From NCBI GenBank assembly GCA_030454085.1, contig JAKDJD010000009.1, positions 1 to 64,000 on the forward strand: a stretch of DNA of 64,000 nucleotides, given 5' to 3'. Numbering within the stretch: position 1 is the first letter of the stretch; each line of letters starts with the position of its first letter. The position numbers and the translations under genes were made by a program. The stretch comes from Kocuria sp. (GTDB lineage: Bacteria > Actinomycetota > Actinomycetes > Actinomycetales > Micrococcaceae). Under the pieces are notes generated by a model. It saw only the letters and a list, made by a program, of their open reading frames with translations. It made no database searches and was not told where the DNA came from. Positions 44,690-56,763 of this stretch are shown here, one piece after another.

Positions 44690-45499
44690 ATGATCAGTGT
44701 TCTGCACGCCTCCTGCCCGGAACTGGAAGCGCAGTTGCCGGCGCGCAACGGCGGTGCCCTGAGCGGCCTCGAGGACGCGGTTACCGCCGAGGATACCGCG
44801 TACGCCGACCTCAAGATCGCAACCACGGACAAACGACGAGCTCTGACCTCGCGGGCCGCCCTGCGACTGCTGCTGGCGCATCGATCCGGTATGGAACCCC
44901 TACAAGCGGCCGACCTGATGATCGACCGCCAGTGCCCCCTCTGCGGGAGCCCCCATGGTCCGCCGAGGTCCCAGGCTGCGAGCCTGAGCAGCTCCAGGTC
45001 CGAAAACGCCGCTCTCGCCGGGGTGGCGCGGACCGGCCTGCGACTGGGGGTTGATATCGAGCGCATCCCTGATCGGCTGTTCCCCGGATTCGATCACTAT
45101 GCGCTCCATCCCGTCGAGGCGGGCGCCCTCGACGTCGTCCCGCCGAGTTCGCGATCGACGCCACCGGCTGCGTCCACGGATCCCGGCACCAGGATCCGTG
45201 ATCGGATCGACCGCTGGGTTCTCAAGGAAGCGGTGCTCAAGGCCGCCGGCCTGGGACTGGATCATGCTCCGCACGATCTTCTCCTGGGCGAGCCACGCAC
45301 GCTCACACCGTGGAAGGACGGAACGGTCACCCACGACCTGAGTTGGCACCCGGTGGTCGAGGCCGCCTCCGCAAGGGTTCACGGGCTGTGGGCCTGCCTC
45401 ATTCCCGGTCCTGCTGGCCACGCCGCGGCCGTCGCCGCTTCCGTACCGACGGAAATCCACCAGGTGAACATCGAACAAGTACTGAGCCCCAAGGCCTGA
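44690..45499 (+). CDS. 4'-phosphopantetheinyl transferase (Sfp-like)
   Basis: 269 residues from ATG 44690. The Sfp motifs are LGVDIERIPD (Mg and CoA site) and DRWVLKEAVLKAAGLGL (WxxKEAxxKA); the N-terminal half has a divergent Sfp domain with a CPLCGSPHGPP piece normally reading CxxCGxxHG. It transfers phosphopantetheine to the conserved Ser of the three NRPS carrier domains. It is last of the cluster, 26 bp after the permease. The presence of a dedicated transferase shows that the cluster is self-contained apart from the missing starter. Confidence 0.92.
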   Translation: MISVLHASCPELEAQLPARNGGALSGLEDAVTAEDTAYADLKIATTDKRRALTSRAALRLLLAHRSGMEPLQAADLMIDRQCPLCGSPHGPPRSQAASLSSSRSENAALAGVARTGLRLGVDIERIPDRLFPGFDHYALHPVEAGALDVVPPSSRSTPPAASTDPGTRIRDRIDRWVLKEAVLKAAGLGLDHAPHDLLLGEPRTLTPWKDGTVTHDLSWHPVVEAASARVHGLWACLIPGPAGHAAAVAASVPTEIHQVNIEQVLSPKA

Positions 45500-45639
45500 A
45501 GTCACCGTCCGGGCTCGTCGCCGTCTCGTAGATGATTATGCGGCCATGCCGGGCCATGCCGGGGCATGCCGGTAACCCACCCTTGCACTGCTCATCGCTG
45601 ACGCTCCGCATCAGGCCCCATTCTTCGTTCCGACCTGGT

Positions 45640-46488
45640 TCATGGCTTGTGAATGGTCGATGCCAGTGTCCGCATTTTCTCCTGATCAGCAGAGCCGGGT
45701 TCAGGATGATAAATCGCAAGCGAGAGTCCACGATCGACGTCGCCCAACACCATTTTTTCTCGAAGCAAGGTCATCTCGCCCATCGTGGGGTGCTGAATGG
45801 TGAAGTGCCAGCTCTGCCTCGGCTGAACCTCCTGCCGCGCCCACAGCGCGCGGAATCGTTCACTGGCCAGGGACAGTTCGCCGACGAGGTCGATGAAACG
45901 AGCATCGTGAGTATCCGAGCCGACCGAACGGCGAAACCCAGCAACAAGCCTTGCGGTGGTGTCCTCCCAGTCCTCAAAGAGTTGCTGTTCATCGGGATCG
46001 AGGAACACCGACCGGAGGCGGTTCTTTCCCTCGGTCAGCTCCGGCGAGACCGCCGTCGCGAGTTCGTTGGCCGCAAGCACATCGAAGTACCGCCCTTCGA
46101 CGAATGCGGGCAGGTTGATCGTGCGGAGCAACTTGGCGACGGACTCCGGCACAACCTCTCGTTGGGGGCGACGCCGTGCCGTAGTCCCCTTTTGCTCCGC
46201 GAGGGACAGCAAATACGCGGTACCGATGGCATCGAGGCCGAAGACTCCTGCGAGGGCCTGAAGCACCTGTGACGAGGGCCTTCGGTCGCGCCCCTGCTCG
46301 AGACGGAGATAGTAGTCGGCACTGATGTCGGCCAACAAGGCAACCTCTGCTCGGCGCAGTCCGGGAACTCGCCGGTTCCGCTGACTGGGCAGACCAACCT
46401 GCTCGGGCCTGGTTCCTTCTCGTTGTGCACGCAAGTAATTGCCCAGCATATTTTCCCGATCGGCCATGAATACAGCGTAATGGTCCAC
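45640..46488 (-). CDS. XRE-family regulator with MmyB-like ligand domain
   Basis: 282 residues from GTG 46488, with GGAAAG upstream; ATG 46467 is an alternative. The HTH reads LGNYLRAQREGTRPEQVGLP, RRVPGLRRAEVALLADIS, ADYYLRLEQGRDRRPS; the C-terminal MmyB-like domain has VEGRYFDVLAANELATAV and FRALWARQEVQPRQS. It is divergent from the SDR gene at 46650, and a perfect 11-bp inverted repeat lies just upstream of its start, so it probably represses both. Confidence 0.9.
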   Translation of the reverse strand: MDHYAVFMADRENMLGNYLRAQREGTRPEQVGLPSQRNRRVPGLRRAEVALLADISADYYLRLEQGRDRRPSSQVLQALAGVFGLDAIGTAYLLSLAEQKGTTARRRPQREVVPESVAKLLRTINLPAFVEGRYFDVLAANELATAVSPELTEGKNRLRSVFLDPDEQQLFEDWEDTTARLVAGFRRSVGSDTHDARFIDLVGELSLASERFRALWARQEVQPRQSWHFTIQHPTMGEMTLLREKMVLGDVDRGLSLAIYHPEPGSADQEKMRTLASTIHKP

Positions 46489-46497
46489 CTACTTTCC

Positions 46498-46524
46498 GAC
46501 AGTGGTCCTGCTGGGACCACTGTC
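46498..46524. promoter_or_regulatory. Perfect 27-bp palindromic operator
   Basis: GACAGTGGTCC (46498-46508), spacer TGCTG, GGACCACTGTC (46514-46524). It lies 9 bp before the XRE start and 125 bp before the divergent SDR gene. A perfect 11-bp dyad is a strong candidate site for the MmyB-like regulator. Confidence 0.75.
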
Positions 46525-46649
46525 AAGAGGGCATACCAGAACGCTCTCGATCGGGAACAGGATAGGAACAGATCGACTCGTCATCGCGTCCGAATCGATC
46601 CCCATCGATCAATTCGGCGCCAATCAGGCCGCAGGAAAGGAATACCATC

Positions 46650-47429
46650 ATGAGTGGACTAGCAGTAATCACAGGGGCTTCGTCGGGAATCGGGCAAGAA
46701 TATGCTCGGCGCCTCGCACAACGGGGAACATCGCTGATCGTCGTCGGACGCCGAGAAGAACGCCTCGCCGAACTTGCCCATGAATTCCCTGAAGTCCGGA
46801 TACAAACTGTCGCCGCGGATATCTCCACGGAGAGCGGGCTTCAAACCACAATCGCCGCTATCGGCGAGCAGCCCGTGACGTTGCTGGTCAACAACGCCGG
46901 CGTCGCCCACTACGGGCCGTTCGCCGAACTTGCACCGGCAGATGCAACGGAACTCATCGGAGTGAAAGTTCTTGCTCCCACGCGGCTCGCACGCGCAGTG
47001 GTGCCGGGCATGATTGCTCGTGGTCAGGGGAACATCGTCAACGTTGCCGGGATGATCGCGTTCAGCGGACCCGCGACTCTCGAGCAGGTCGGCCTGCGTC
47101 GGTCCGTGTACGCCTCCTCACTGGCCTACACGCTCACCTTTTCTCAAACACTCCAGTCAGAAATGTCCCAGTACGGCATCGGTGTGCAGGCCTTGCTTCC
47201 AGGCGTGGTTGCGACCGAGTTCCACGAACGACAAGGCATGGATCTTTCCCAGGCCTCGCGGATGACGGCCGGCGACGTCGTCACCGCCAGTCTGCGGGGC
47301 ATGGAACTTGGGGAAATCGTGACCGCACCCGGGGTCGAGCAAGCGCAGGTGTTGCAGGAAGTCTTTGATGCCGACCTCGCGGCGTTCGGGGCACAGTCCA
47401 CGGAACTGGCCGCGCGTTATCGGAACTAG
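46650..47429 (+). CDS. SDR-family oxidoreductase lacking the catalytic Lys
   Basis: 259 residues; AAAGGAATACC precedes ATG 46650. NAD(P) motif TGASSGIGQEYARRLAQRG and VVGRREERL are normal, as is LLVNNAGVAHYGPF. The active site is not: where the family has YxxxK this protein has Y154-A-S-S-L158, and the usual VNVSS Ser strand reads VNVAG. The protein may be inactive as a dehydrogenase, act as a binding protein, or use another residue. It is the first of two oxidoreductase genes under the divergent XRE regulator. Confidence 0.85.
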   Translation: MSGLAVITGASSGIGQEYARRLAQRGTSLIVVGRREERLAELAHEFPEVRIQTVAADISTESGLQTTIAAIGEQPVTLLVNNAGVAHYGPFAELAPADATELIGVKVLAPTRLARAVVPGMIARGQGNIVNVAGMIAFSGPATLEQVGLRRSVYASSLAYTLTFSQTLQSEMSQYGIGVQALLPGVVATEFHERQGMDLSQASRMTAGDVVTASLRGMELGEIVTAPGVEQAQVLQEVFDADLAAFGAQSTELAARYRN

Positions 47430-47468
47430 CCCCACCCTCCAACCGGATTCGGACGCAAGGAGAACGTC

Positions 47469-48305
47469 TTGAACAATTCCACCATTGCGAAAGTCGGGTT
47501 CATCGGACTCGGCGACCAGGGCCTCCCGATCGCAACAGCGATCATGGACGCCGGATTCGATCTGCACGTCTGGGCGCGACGGCCGCACTCCTTGCGACCT
47601 CTGTCCGACACCCCCTGTACCTCTCACGATTCGGTCGCCTCGCTGGCTTCGGCCGTCGATACCGTGATCCTGTGCGTCAGCACCGACGACGTCGTGGACC
47701 AGCTCCTCCGGGAGGACCTGTTACCGAACCTGCGAACCGGTGCCACGGTGATTAATCATGGAACGGGGTCACCAGGCACGGCGCGGCGGTTGCACCGGCT
47801 GGGCAGAGCGTCGGGCATTTCCGTGATCGATGCCCCCGTGAGTGGTGGGCGTCCCGGGGCAGAATCCCGGAGGCTCACCGTGTTCGTCGGAGGGCCCCAT
47901 GGCGCCGTCGACTCCGCGACACCGGTGCTGCAAGCCTGCGCAAACAACATCGTGCATCTGGGAGGTCCGGGGACCGGCCAGATGGCCAAATTGCTGAACA
48001 ATACGTTGCTGGCTCTCAACCAGGCCGCAATCGCTGATGTGCTCGAGCTGGCCACGCCAATGGGCCTGTCCGCCGTTACGCTCAAGGAGGCGCTTTCTCT
48101 CGGTTCGGCCGACAGCCGTGCCCTGCAGTTGATGAACACCATGGTCACTCCGGACACCGTCGACCACCTTGCATCGGTGGAAGCACTCGACCTAGAAATC
48201 TTCGACGACGCCATGGTCGAGGAGCACATCGACGCCTCTGCGATGACCGACCGGGCCCTATCAGGAGCTCGCCGCCTCCCAGGTGTCATAGAGCAACTCG
48301 CCTGA
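47469..48305 (+). CDS. 3-Hydroxyisobutyrate-dehydrogenase-family oxidoreductase
   Basis: 278 residues from TTG 47469, which has AAGGAG seven bases upstream; the Rossmann start AKVGFIGLGDQGLPIATAIMDAGF would be cut by later starts. The substrate-binding strand DAPVSGGRPGAESRRLTVFVGG and catalytic lysine block GTGQMAKLLNNTL are intact. It oxidises or reduces a 3-hydroxyacid (or imine) with NAD(P). It lies 39 bp after the SDR gene, in the same unit. Confidence 0.9.
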   Translation: MNNSTIAKVGFIGLGDQGLPIATAIMDAGFDLHVWARRPHSLRPLSDTPCTSHDSVASLASAVDTVILCVSTDDVVDQLLREDLLPNLRTGATVINHGTGSPGTARRLHRLGRASGISVIDAPVSGGRPGAESRRLTVFVGGPHGAVDSATPVLQACANNIVHLGGPGTGQMAKLLNNTLLALNQAAIADVLELATPMGLSAVTLKEALSLGSADSRALQLMNTMVTPDTVDHLASVEALDLEIFDDAMVEEHIDASAMTDRALSGARRLPGVIEQLA

Positions 48306-48478
48306 CGCAGTGGCTCATCGCAGGCATCCAGCACAGTTTCATCGCGGGAGCACCTCGTTCCCCCGTTCCGGCTCCTCGGCCGGCGGGCGATCACTGACTC
48401 CGAGCTTCACCACGAGCTCGCACCGTCGACGACGCGGCGCGACGGGCCACAAGAGGTCGACAGGGGACACCCCCTCTG

Positions 48479-48928
48479 TCACGCGACGACGCGGTCGAGA
48501 GCCCGGACGAAGTCGGCTTTGCTGCCCGCCGCGTCCACGAATTCCTCGAAACGTTCGGTATCCGTGAGTACCTGACTCAGCACGTCGAGAACTTTCCGGA
48601 AGACGACGAGACCGTCCGGGGCAACCGCGAACAACAGAATCAGCCGCACGGGTTCGCCGTGCCACATCATCGACCGCTCCGGCCGCAGAATACAGACGCC
48701 GGACCTGAGCGCATCGGTATGCAGGGAGTGCGGTATCGCGAATCCGTTCCCGAAGGCCGTGGACGAGCGCCTCTCCCTGTCCATGACGTCCTCCGCGTAG
48801 TCTCCCTGCACGTACCCCGCACGGTGAAGGGCCTCAGAACCGACCTCGATCGCGGCCTCGGGAGAGGTCTCCGCGCCGATCTCCAGAAACAAGTCGGCAT
48901 CGAGCATACGCAATATGCTCTCCTTCAC
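48479..48928 (-). CDS. PTS EIIA type-2 (mannitol/fructose-like) domain protein
   Basis: 149 residues. The active-site histidine lies in FAIPHSLHTDAL, with the standard preceding block DVMDRERRSSTAFGNG and a later PVRLILLFAVAP. This domain normally sits at the C-terminus of LicR/MtlR-type PRD regulators; here it is a separate gene 27 bp downstream of such a regulator, so it probably passes phosphate to it or senses the sugar flow. Last gene of the leftward PTS operon. Confidence 0.88.
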   Translation of the reverse strand: MKESILRMLDADLFLEIGAETSPEAAIEVGSEALHRAGYVQGDYAEDVMDRERRSSTAFGNGFAIPHSLHTDALRSGVCILRPERSMMWHGEPVRLILLFAVAPDGLVVFRKVLDVLSQVLTDTERFEEFVDAAGSKADFVRALDRVVA

Positions 48929-48955
48929 CTGGTGACGCCGCTGTCGTTGCTTCTC

Positions 48956-50401
48956 CTAACCGATGGCCCCGGCAATGGCCGACGCGTCGGCGGCGTCGAC
49001 GAACGGGGAGACCTGGACGACCGGAATGTCCCCCGCGTCCGGGACAGGGACGCTGCTGATGATGATGTCGCTGGGGACCGCCGTGACGTCGTGGGACAGG
49101 TCCATGATGGTCCTGTCGCAGACCGCGTCGTCGGAAGCCGCCCGCACGATCCGATCGATCGTTGTCTCGGACAGGCGTCCGTAGGAGGGCGTGACAATGG
49201 TGTAGGTGACACGTGGGCCGGCGTCGATGTTGTCCTGGAAGGCAGTGCCCAGGTGGAAGGACAGGTAATCGATCTCCCCCTCGCTGAGCGCTGCCCCGAG
49301 ATGGCTCTCGAGGGCCTGCGACAGGTGCAGAGTGATTTCGTGGACCACGGGGTGGGCCGCTTTGAAGCCTTGACCGAGCGGGTTCAGCCACTGGTTTCCG
49401 CTACGAACCCGCCGACCGAGACTCTGGATGTGGACCAGAAGCGCGTCCAGGGTTTCGTCCCGCGGGTGGCCCAGCCCGAAGAGTCCGCACACGTGGTCGA
49501 CGGTTGTGCGCGCGACAACGCTCAGTGCCTCGTCCTCCTCCGCGCCCGACGACGCATCTCGGTCCCGGCCCGCATCGAGGTACGCCCGCAGGACGTCGAG
49601 TTCTTCGGGAGGAAGGGCCCAACCGTAGACCTTCCGGAAGGACTCCGCGACCGCCTCGGCCGCTGATTCATCGGCTACTGGCCCACCGGCCGCCGAGTCA
49701 CGGCGAGCGGGGCCCGTCTCGCCGACCGTCCCGTCGTGACCGAACCGTTCGGCGACGAGGGACAGGTGGGTCATGAGTTCACCGAGCACGTACTGGTTGG
49801 GGAGGTGACCGTAATGTTCCAGCCCAGTCATCACGAGTCGGTGCAGCCGCGCCACGGCGGAGTCGGGCTCGCTGCGGATTCCTCGCATGACCTCGAGACC
49901 CGCACTCTCCGAGGCGTTGTAAAGCAATGATCTCAAGAACCTGCGCTTCTGCCGCTCGGTCCCTTCGATCCCAATTCGGTCGCCCTCACGCACCAGCGTC
50001 AGGCCATATTCCGCGAACAACGGCCGCGCCCTCGCGACGTCGGCCTCGATGGTCGAGACGCTGACGCACAGTTGCTCCTCAAGATCGAAGACGTCGACCG
50101 AAGCGGACCTGACCAGGGCCACCATGAGCGTGTCCAGCCTCTCTTCCGGAGCGCTGGAGATGCGCAGGCGACCGTCGGAGCGGCGTCGCACCTCGTCGTA
50201 GAGCGTGCGATCGAGCCTGATCCCCTCGGAGGAACTCACCAGCAGTTCGGCGCCGAACCTGTCGTTGACCGAGCGAACGTAATTGCGCACCGAGCGTTCC
50301 GTGACGGCGAGCGCACGCGCCAGGGTAGACGCCGACACGGCGTGCCGTTCGCGAGCGAGGATGCCCACCAGCTGTTCTTCTCGACGAGTTCGTGCTGACA
50401 C
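48956..50401 (-). CDS. PRD-containing LicR/BglG-type transcriptional regulator
   Basis: 481 residues from GTG 50401 with AGGACAG upstream. Two N-terminal helix-turn-helix units (HAVSASTLARALAVTERSVRNYV near residue 20, and VDVFDLEEQLCVSVSTIEADV near 100), two PRDs (about 170-290 and 305-405, the second with LLVHIQSLGRRVRSGNQ and LSFHLGTAFQ) and an EIIB-like domain (VTYTIVTPSYGRLSETTID) whose phosphorylatable Cys is missing. PRD histidines are targets of PTS phosphorylation, so the protein activates or antiterminates the operon according to sugar supply. Its EIIA domain is a separate downstream gene. Confidence 0.9.
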   Translation of the reverse strand: MSARTRREEQLVGILARERHAVSASTLARALAVTERSVRNYVRSVNDRFGAELLVSSSEGIRLDRTLYDEVRRRSDGRLRISSAPEERLDTLMVALVRSASVDVFDLEEQLCVSVSTIEADVARARPLFAEYGLTLVREGDRIGIEGTERQKRRFLRSLLYNASESAGLEVMRGIRSEPDSAVARLHRLVMTGLEHYGHLPNQYVLGELMTHLSLVAERFGHDGTVGETGPARRDSAAGGPVADESAAEAVAESFRKVYGWALPPEELDVLRAYLDAGRDRDASSGAEEDEALSVVARTTVDHVCGLFGLGHPRDETLDALLVHIQSLGRRVRSGNQWLNPLGQGFKAAHPVVHEITLHLSQALESHLGAALSEGEIDYLSFHLGTAFQDNIDAGPRVTYTIVTPSYGRLSETTIDRIVRAASDDAVCDRTIMDLSHDVTAVPSDIIISSVPVPDAGDIPVVQVSPFVDAADASAIAGAIG

Positions 50402-50417
50402 CTGTCCTGCTCACGTC

Positions 50418-53597
<3,180 letters not shown>

Positions 53598-53601
<4 letters not shown>

Positions 53602-53924
53602 GACTCGTCGTCCTCGTCGAAGACCTCAAGCATGTGTTCGAGCGCCGCCTTGCCGTCGAGGGTCGAGTAATAGTCCGGTTTCATCAGCACGACTCCGATA
53701 TCGGCATCGCCGATATAGCTGTCAATGTCGTCGAACAGGTACTCCAGGTGCGGGCCGATCATCAGGACGTCGATCCGGTTCAGGTATTCGCTGATCTCGC
53801 TCTCGCTGCGGGCGATGATGTCGACATCCAGGCCCATGTCCTTCGCGGCTTTCTTCATGTTCGCAGCCATGAATCCTGTGCTCGCTCCTGACCCGCAAGC
53901 GAGCATCACGGTGAGAGTCTCCAT
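53598..53924 (-). CDS. PTS lactose/cellobiose-type EIIB
   Basis: 108 residues from ATG 53924, with GGAGGACGAG directly upstream. The phosphorylated cysteine is in VMLACGSGASTGFMAANMKKAA, with IDVLMIGPHLEYLFDD downstream as usual. First gene of the leftward PTS operon (EIIB-EIIC-EIIA-GH1-regulator-EIIA), so its upstream region holds the operon promoter. Confidence 0.93.
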
Positions 53925-54006
53925 CTCGTCCTCCTGGTGTGTGTGATCCGATGTGCTGTTGTCGGACCATGCTTCTGGATTCCGATGTGGACCGCCACGA
54001 GAAAAC

Positions 54007-54023
54007 TTTCCGCCGGCCGGAAA
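54007..54023. promoter_or_regulatory. 17-bp palindrome upstream of the PTS operon
   Basis: TTTCCG-CCGGC-CGGAAA at 54007-54023, 83 bp before the EIIB start. A dyad in this place could bind a repressor or be the target of the PRD regulator. No leftward antiterminator hairpin of the BglG/LicT type was clear. Confidence 0.4.
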
Positions 54024-54080
54024 CTCGGGGCGCCTGAGTCGGGATGGGCTCGCCCCCCCCCTGCCGCCGGTCCCTACCGC

Positions 54081-54210
54081 CGAGGTGGCAATCCCGTGCG
54101 AAAACGGCCCACCTCCAATGGCGAGGTGGCACTGGCGTGCGATAAAAGGCCCAAAAACCGCACACCACTGCCACCTCGAGCAAGGACGACGCACGCGTTT
54201 GCCACCTCGC
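54081..54210. repeat. 130-bp multi-palindromic repeat, copy 1
   Basis: Starts CGAGGTGGCAATCCCGTGCG and ends with the partly complementary CGCACGCGTTTGCCACCTCG; a second nested pair is CGAGGTGGCACTGGCGTGCG (about 54122-54141) with CGCACACCACTGCCACCTCG (about 54159-54178). Four related units thus form a cruciform-like element. A second copy of the same length and order is at 62611-62740. It lies in a gene-free stretch from 53925 to 54427. Confidence 0.85.
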
Positions 54211-54427
54211 CCCAAGAACTCATTGAACCGGAGGGGCGTACTGCTGGTTCCTCCTACCTTGCTGCAGTCGTTCCTACCGTAGAAGGCATGCCAATCAACA
54301 TGCTCTCGCCTCACTGGCTCCCCGCTTGTCCCGACCGCACAACCAACGTGCCAGGCAAGGCAGGCCAAGCGGATCGTGAGGGATGGTCCTGGGACGAAGA
54401 AGGTCGATTCCCGGTCGTGAATGCACG

Positions 54428-54928
54428 ATGAACATGCACGTCGTCCCAGTATTGCCACGACCGGCGGGTTTCGTCGCAGCGGCGACTGCCCTCATCAGTA
54501 TCTTTTTCTCTTCTGGGATACCAGTCCCGCTGTACAACCTTTTCCGTGTCTCGGACGGAATCACGAACGCTGATCTTGCGCTGACGACGGTCTGTTATCT
54601 CGGTGTGACGGCTCTGTCTCTGCTCGTGTTCGGTCGGCTCTCGAACCATATCGGGCGGCGACCGGGTGCTTTTGACTTGGGGGCGTTGGTGGCGACCTGG
54701 TCGTTCACCGGGTTCTGTCAAACATTCGCTGCAGGATTGACCGCGGACTACCTCGGAACCAGCAATGCACTCATGGTGGCTGTCGTCTTCGCGCCTCTCG
54801 TGGTGCTCAGCCCGTTCGGGGGAGCTTGGCCGGACGTCGGCACCTGCTACGCCGTACTCGTGGTGGTCGCCGCGACTCTGTCGCTGGGGAGGAGACTGGG
54901 CAACTCCGGTGGACAACGCACAACCTGA
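54428..54928 (+). pseudogene. MFS transporter with large internal deletion
   Basis: The first 80 residues look like the N-terminus of an MFS carrier (GFVAAATALISIFFSSGIPVPLYN, then FGRLSNHIGRRPG, motif A at loop 2-3). The next residues jump directly to helices typical of the C-terminal half (TWSFTGFCQTFAAGLTADYLG), ending after 166 residues instead of about 400. The frame is preserved but roughly half of the helices are gone, so transport is unlikely. No ribosome site is evident. Confidence 0.7.
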
Positions 54929-55084
54929 AATCCGGCGAAGTATCGCCAGCGCTTATGCCTCTCACGTAGATCGCGTGGCCCCGCACAGTCGGACAACTTT
55001 CTATGCCAGCCTCAACCGACGATCGGGAGAACGTGCTGAAGAGGCACCCAAACAGACATGAGTAAACAACAGGAGGAATCAATC

Positions 55085-55939
55085 TTGAGCACGTGGTTTA
55101 TCACAGGAGCATCGAGCGGCCTCGGAGCAGCGCTGGCACGCGCCGTTCTGAGTCACGGTGACCGGGCTGTGATCACAGCCCGAAGCCGGGCCAGTCTGCA
55201 AGAATTCGTCCAAGACTACCCAGAGACTGCTTTAGCGATATCTCTGGATGTCACCGATCGCGTCCGCGTGGCCAAGGCCGTCGAAACAGCCATAAAACAG
55301 TTCGAGAGCATCGACGTGCTTGTGAACAATGCTGGGCATGGGTACCGAGGGGCAATTGAGGAGGCTACGAAAGAAGAAACGGACGAGGTTTTCGCGGCAA
55401 ACTTCTTCGGTCCAGTCGCCTTGATCCAGCACGTGCTCCCACATATGCGCCAACGCGGTACGGGGACCATCGTGAACGTCTCCTCCATCGGGGCGCCCGT
55501 GTCCAATTCCGGCTCCGGCTACTACACCGCAGCCAAACTCGCCCTAGAAGGCGTCTCTGATGCACTGCGCCACGAGGTTGCGCCTCTAGGCATCCGGATC
55601 ATGGTGTTGGAGCCCGGAGCGTTCCGTACCGACTTCGCCGGCCGTTCCCTGGCCCAGTCCAGCGTCGTCATCGACGACTACGCCCAAACAGCAGGCGCGC
55701 GCCGCAAAGAGAACGACCACACCCACGGTACACAGCCGGGGGACCCCGACCGCGCAGCACAGGCCATCCTCGCGGCGGTCCAGAATGAGAATGTCCCGTT
55801 CCGCCTGTTGCTGGGTAGCGACGCTGTCCGGGTCGTCAAACAGGATTACCAGGATCGCATCGCCGAAATCGACGCGTGGACACATTTGAGTCAGAGCACG
55901 GACTACGCCAGGGAGAAGAATGGACACGCGCTTGGCTGA
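55085..55939 (+). CDS. SDR-family oxidoreductase
   Basis: 284 residues from TTG 55085, chosen because AGGAGG lies eight bases upstream and because STWFITGASSGLGAAL then starts at the usual place; ATG 55058 would add 9 residues. TGASSGLG, VLVNNAGHGYRG, IVNVSSIGAPVSNSG and the active site YYTAAK are intact. It is a classical NAD(P)-dependent dehydrogenase of unknown substrate. A 267-bp gap after it, to 56206, holds no gene I can support. Confidence 0.9.
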   Translation: MSTWFITGASSGLGAALARAVLSHGDRAVITARSRASLQEFVQDYPETALAISLDVTDRVRVAKAVETAIKQFESIDVLVNNAGHGYRGAIEEATKEETDEVFAANFFGPVALIQHVLPHMRQRGTGTIVNVSSIGAPVSNSGSGYYTAAKLALEGVSDALRHEVAPLGIRIMVLEPGAFRTDFAGRSLAQSSVVIDDYAQTAGARRKENDHTHGTQPGDPDRAAQAILAAVQNENVPFRLLLGSDAVRVVKQDYQDRIAEIDAWTHLSQSTDYAREKNGHALG

Positions 55940-56206
55940 CGGCAGAAGACCACCGCAATCGGCTGGAGGTCACCGATGACGATTGCTGGCTCGACGTCCG
56001 AGGGCAGGGTGCCACGGCCAACGGGTTTTCCGCGCCTGCTTTGTCACCCGGCGAGCGGGCGCCGAAATACTACCCAGAGGATTCTGCCGAACCGGTGTGG
56101 GGGAAGAACCCCGACCCCACTTACTCTCAGGTATCTGATGTGGGAGCCGGTTGAGCACCGGCACCACAAACGGATGGGGGACTGACTCGATCAGATTCTG
56201 GCGTGC

Positions 56207-56713
56207 TCACCAAGCGTGAGAAATTCCCGTTGGATGGCCGGATTCGGTACGGGCCTCGTCACGGATCTTGGCCAGCGCGTCATTGAACCCGTCGGCACAG
56301 CCACTGGCGCCGGCGATAATCCCTACCTCGAGGTTGTCGATGCTCTCGCCAACCACCTCGTCGGGCACGGCCGCGGCGAAACGCTCCTGATAGCCCCGGG
56401 AGGTGTCGTTGTTATCCTCCATCAGTTCCGAATCCACGCCGGTGATCACCCCGCCCTCCAGGGACACAGTGAAATCCATGTGCGAGGGAGCACCCCCGTA
56501 GACGCCGCGGGCAACGTACGTACCGTCCTCATAACCGCTCGGGGCCCGACCCGGTGCGGCCGAACCGGCCTGATGTCTCGTCGACGGCCCCGGCGACATT
56601 GGCCCCTTGTTCCCTGGTCCTTCGCCGCCGTCTCCGCAGCCCGTGAGCGTCAGGAGGATGGCGGCGAAGGACAAGGCACCAATCGATTGGCTCGTGAGAT
56701 GGTGAAGCTTCAT
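56207..56713 (-). CDS. FMN-binding-domain lipoprotein with altered flavinylation motif
   Basis: 168 residues from ATG 56713, with AAGGA seven bases upstream. Lipoprotein signal with lipobox L-T-G-C26, a Gly/Pro-rich linker and one FMN_bind domain (EDGTYVARGVYGG, then GGVITGVDSELMED). The motif normally read SGATxTS, whose last Thr is joined to FMN, here reads A134-G-A-S-G-C139-A, with Cys at the acceptor position. ApbE, the flavin transferase, is encoded 50 bp upstream, so covalent flavin is expected, but the acceptor residue is unusual. It would carry electrons outside the membrane. Confidence 0.85.
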   Translation of the reverse strand: MKLHHLTSQSIGALSFAAILLTLTGCGDGGEGPGNKGPMSPGPSTRHQAGSAAPGRAPSGYEDGTYVARGVYGGAPSHMDFTVSLEGGVITGVDSELMEDNNDTSRGYQERFAAAVPDEVVGESIDNLEVGIIAGASGCADGFNDALAKIRDEARTESGHPTGISHAW

Positions 56714-56763
56714 CGCATAGTCCTTGGAAGAATCTTTGTCGGGAATGGTTACCAACGGTGGCC

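Noticed and set aside
45544..45572. CATGCCGG repeated three times
   Set aside because: Very short, without spacers or cas genes nearby; treated as simple sequence, not a CRISPR or an operator.
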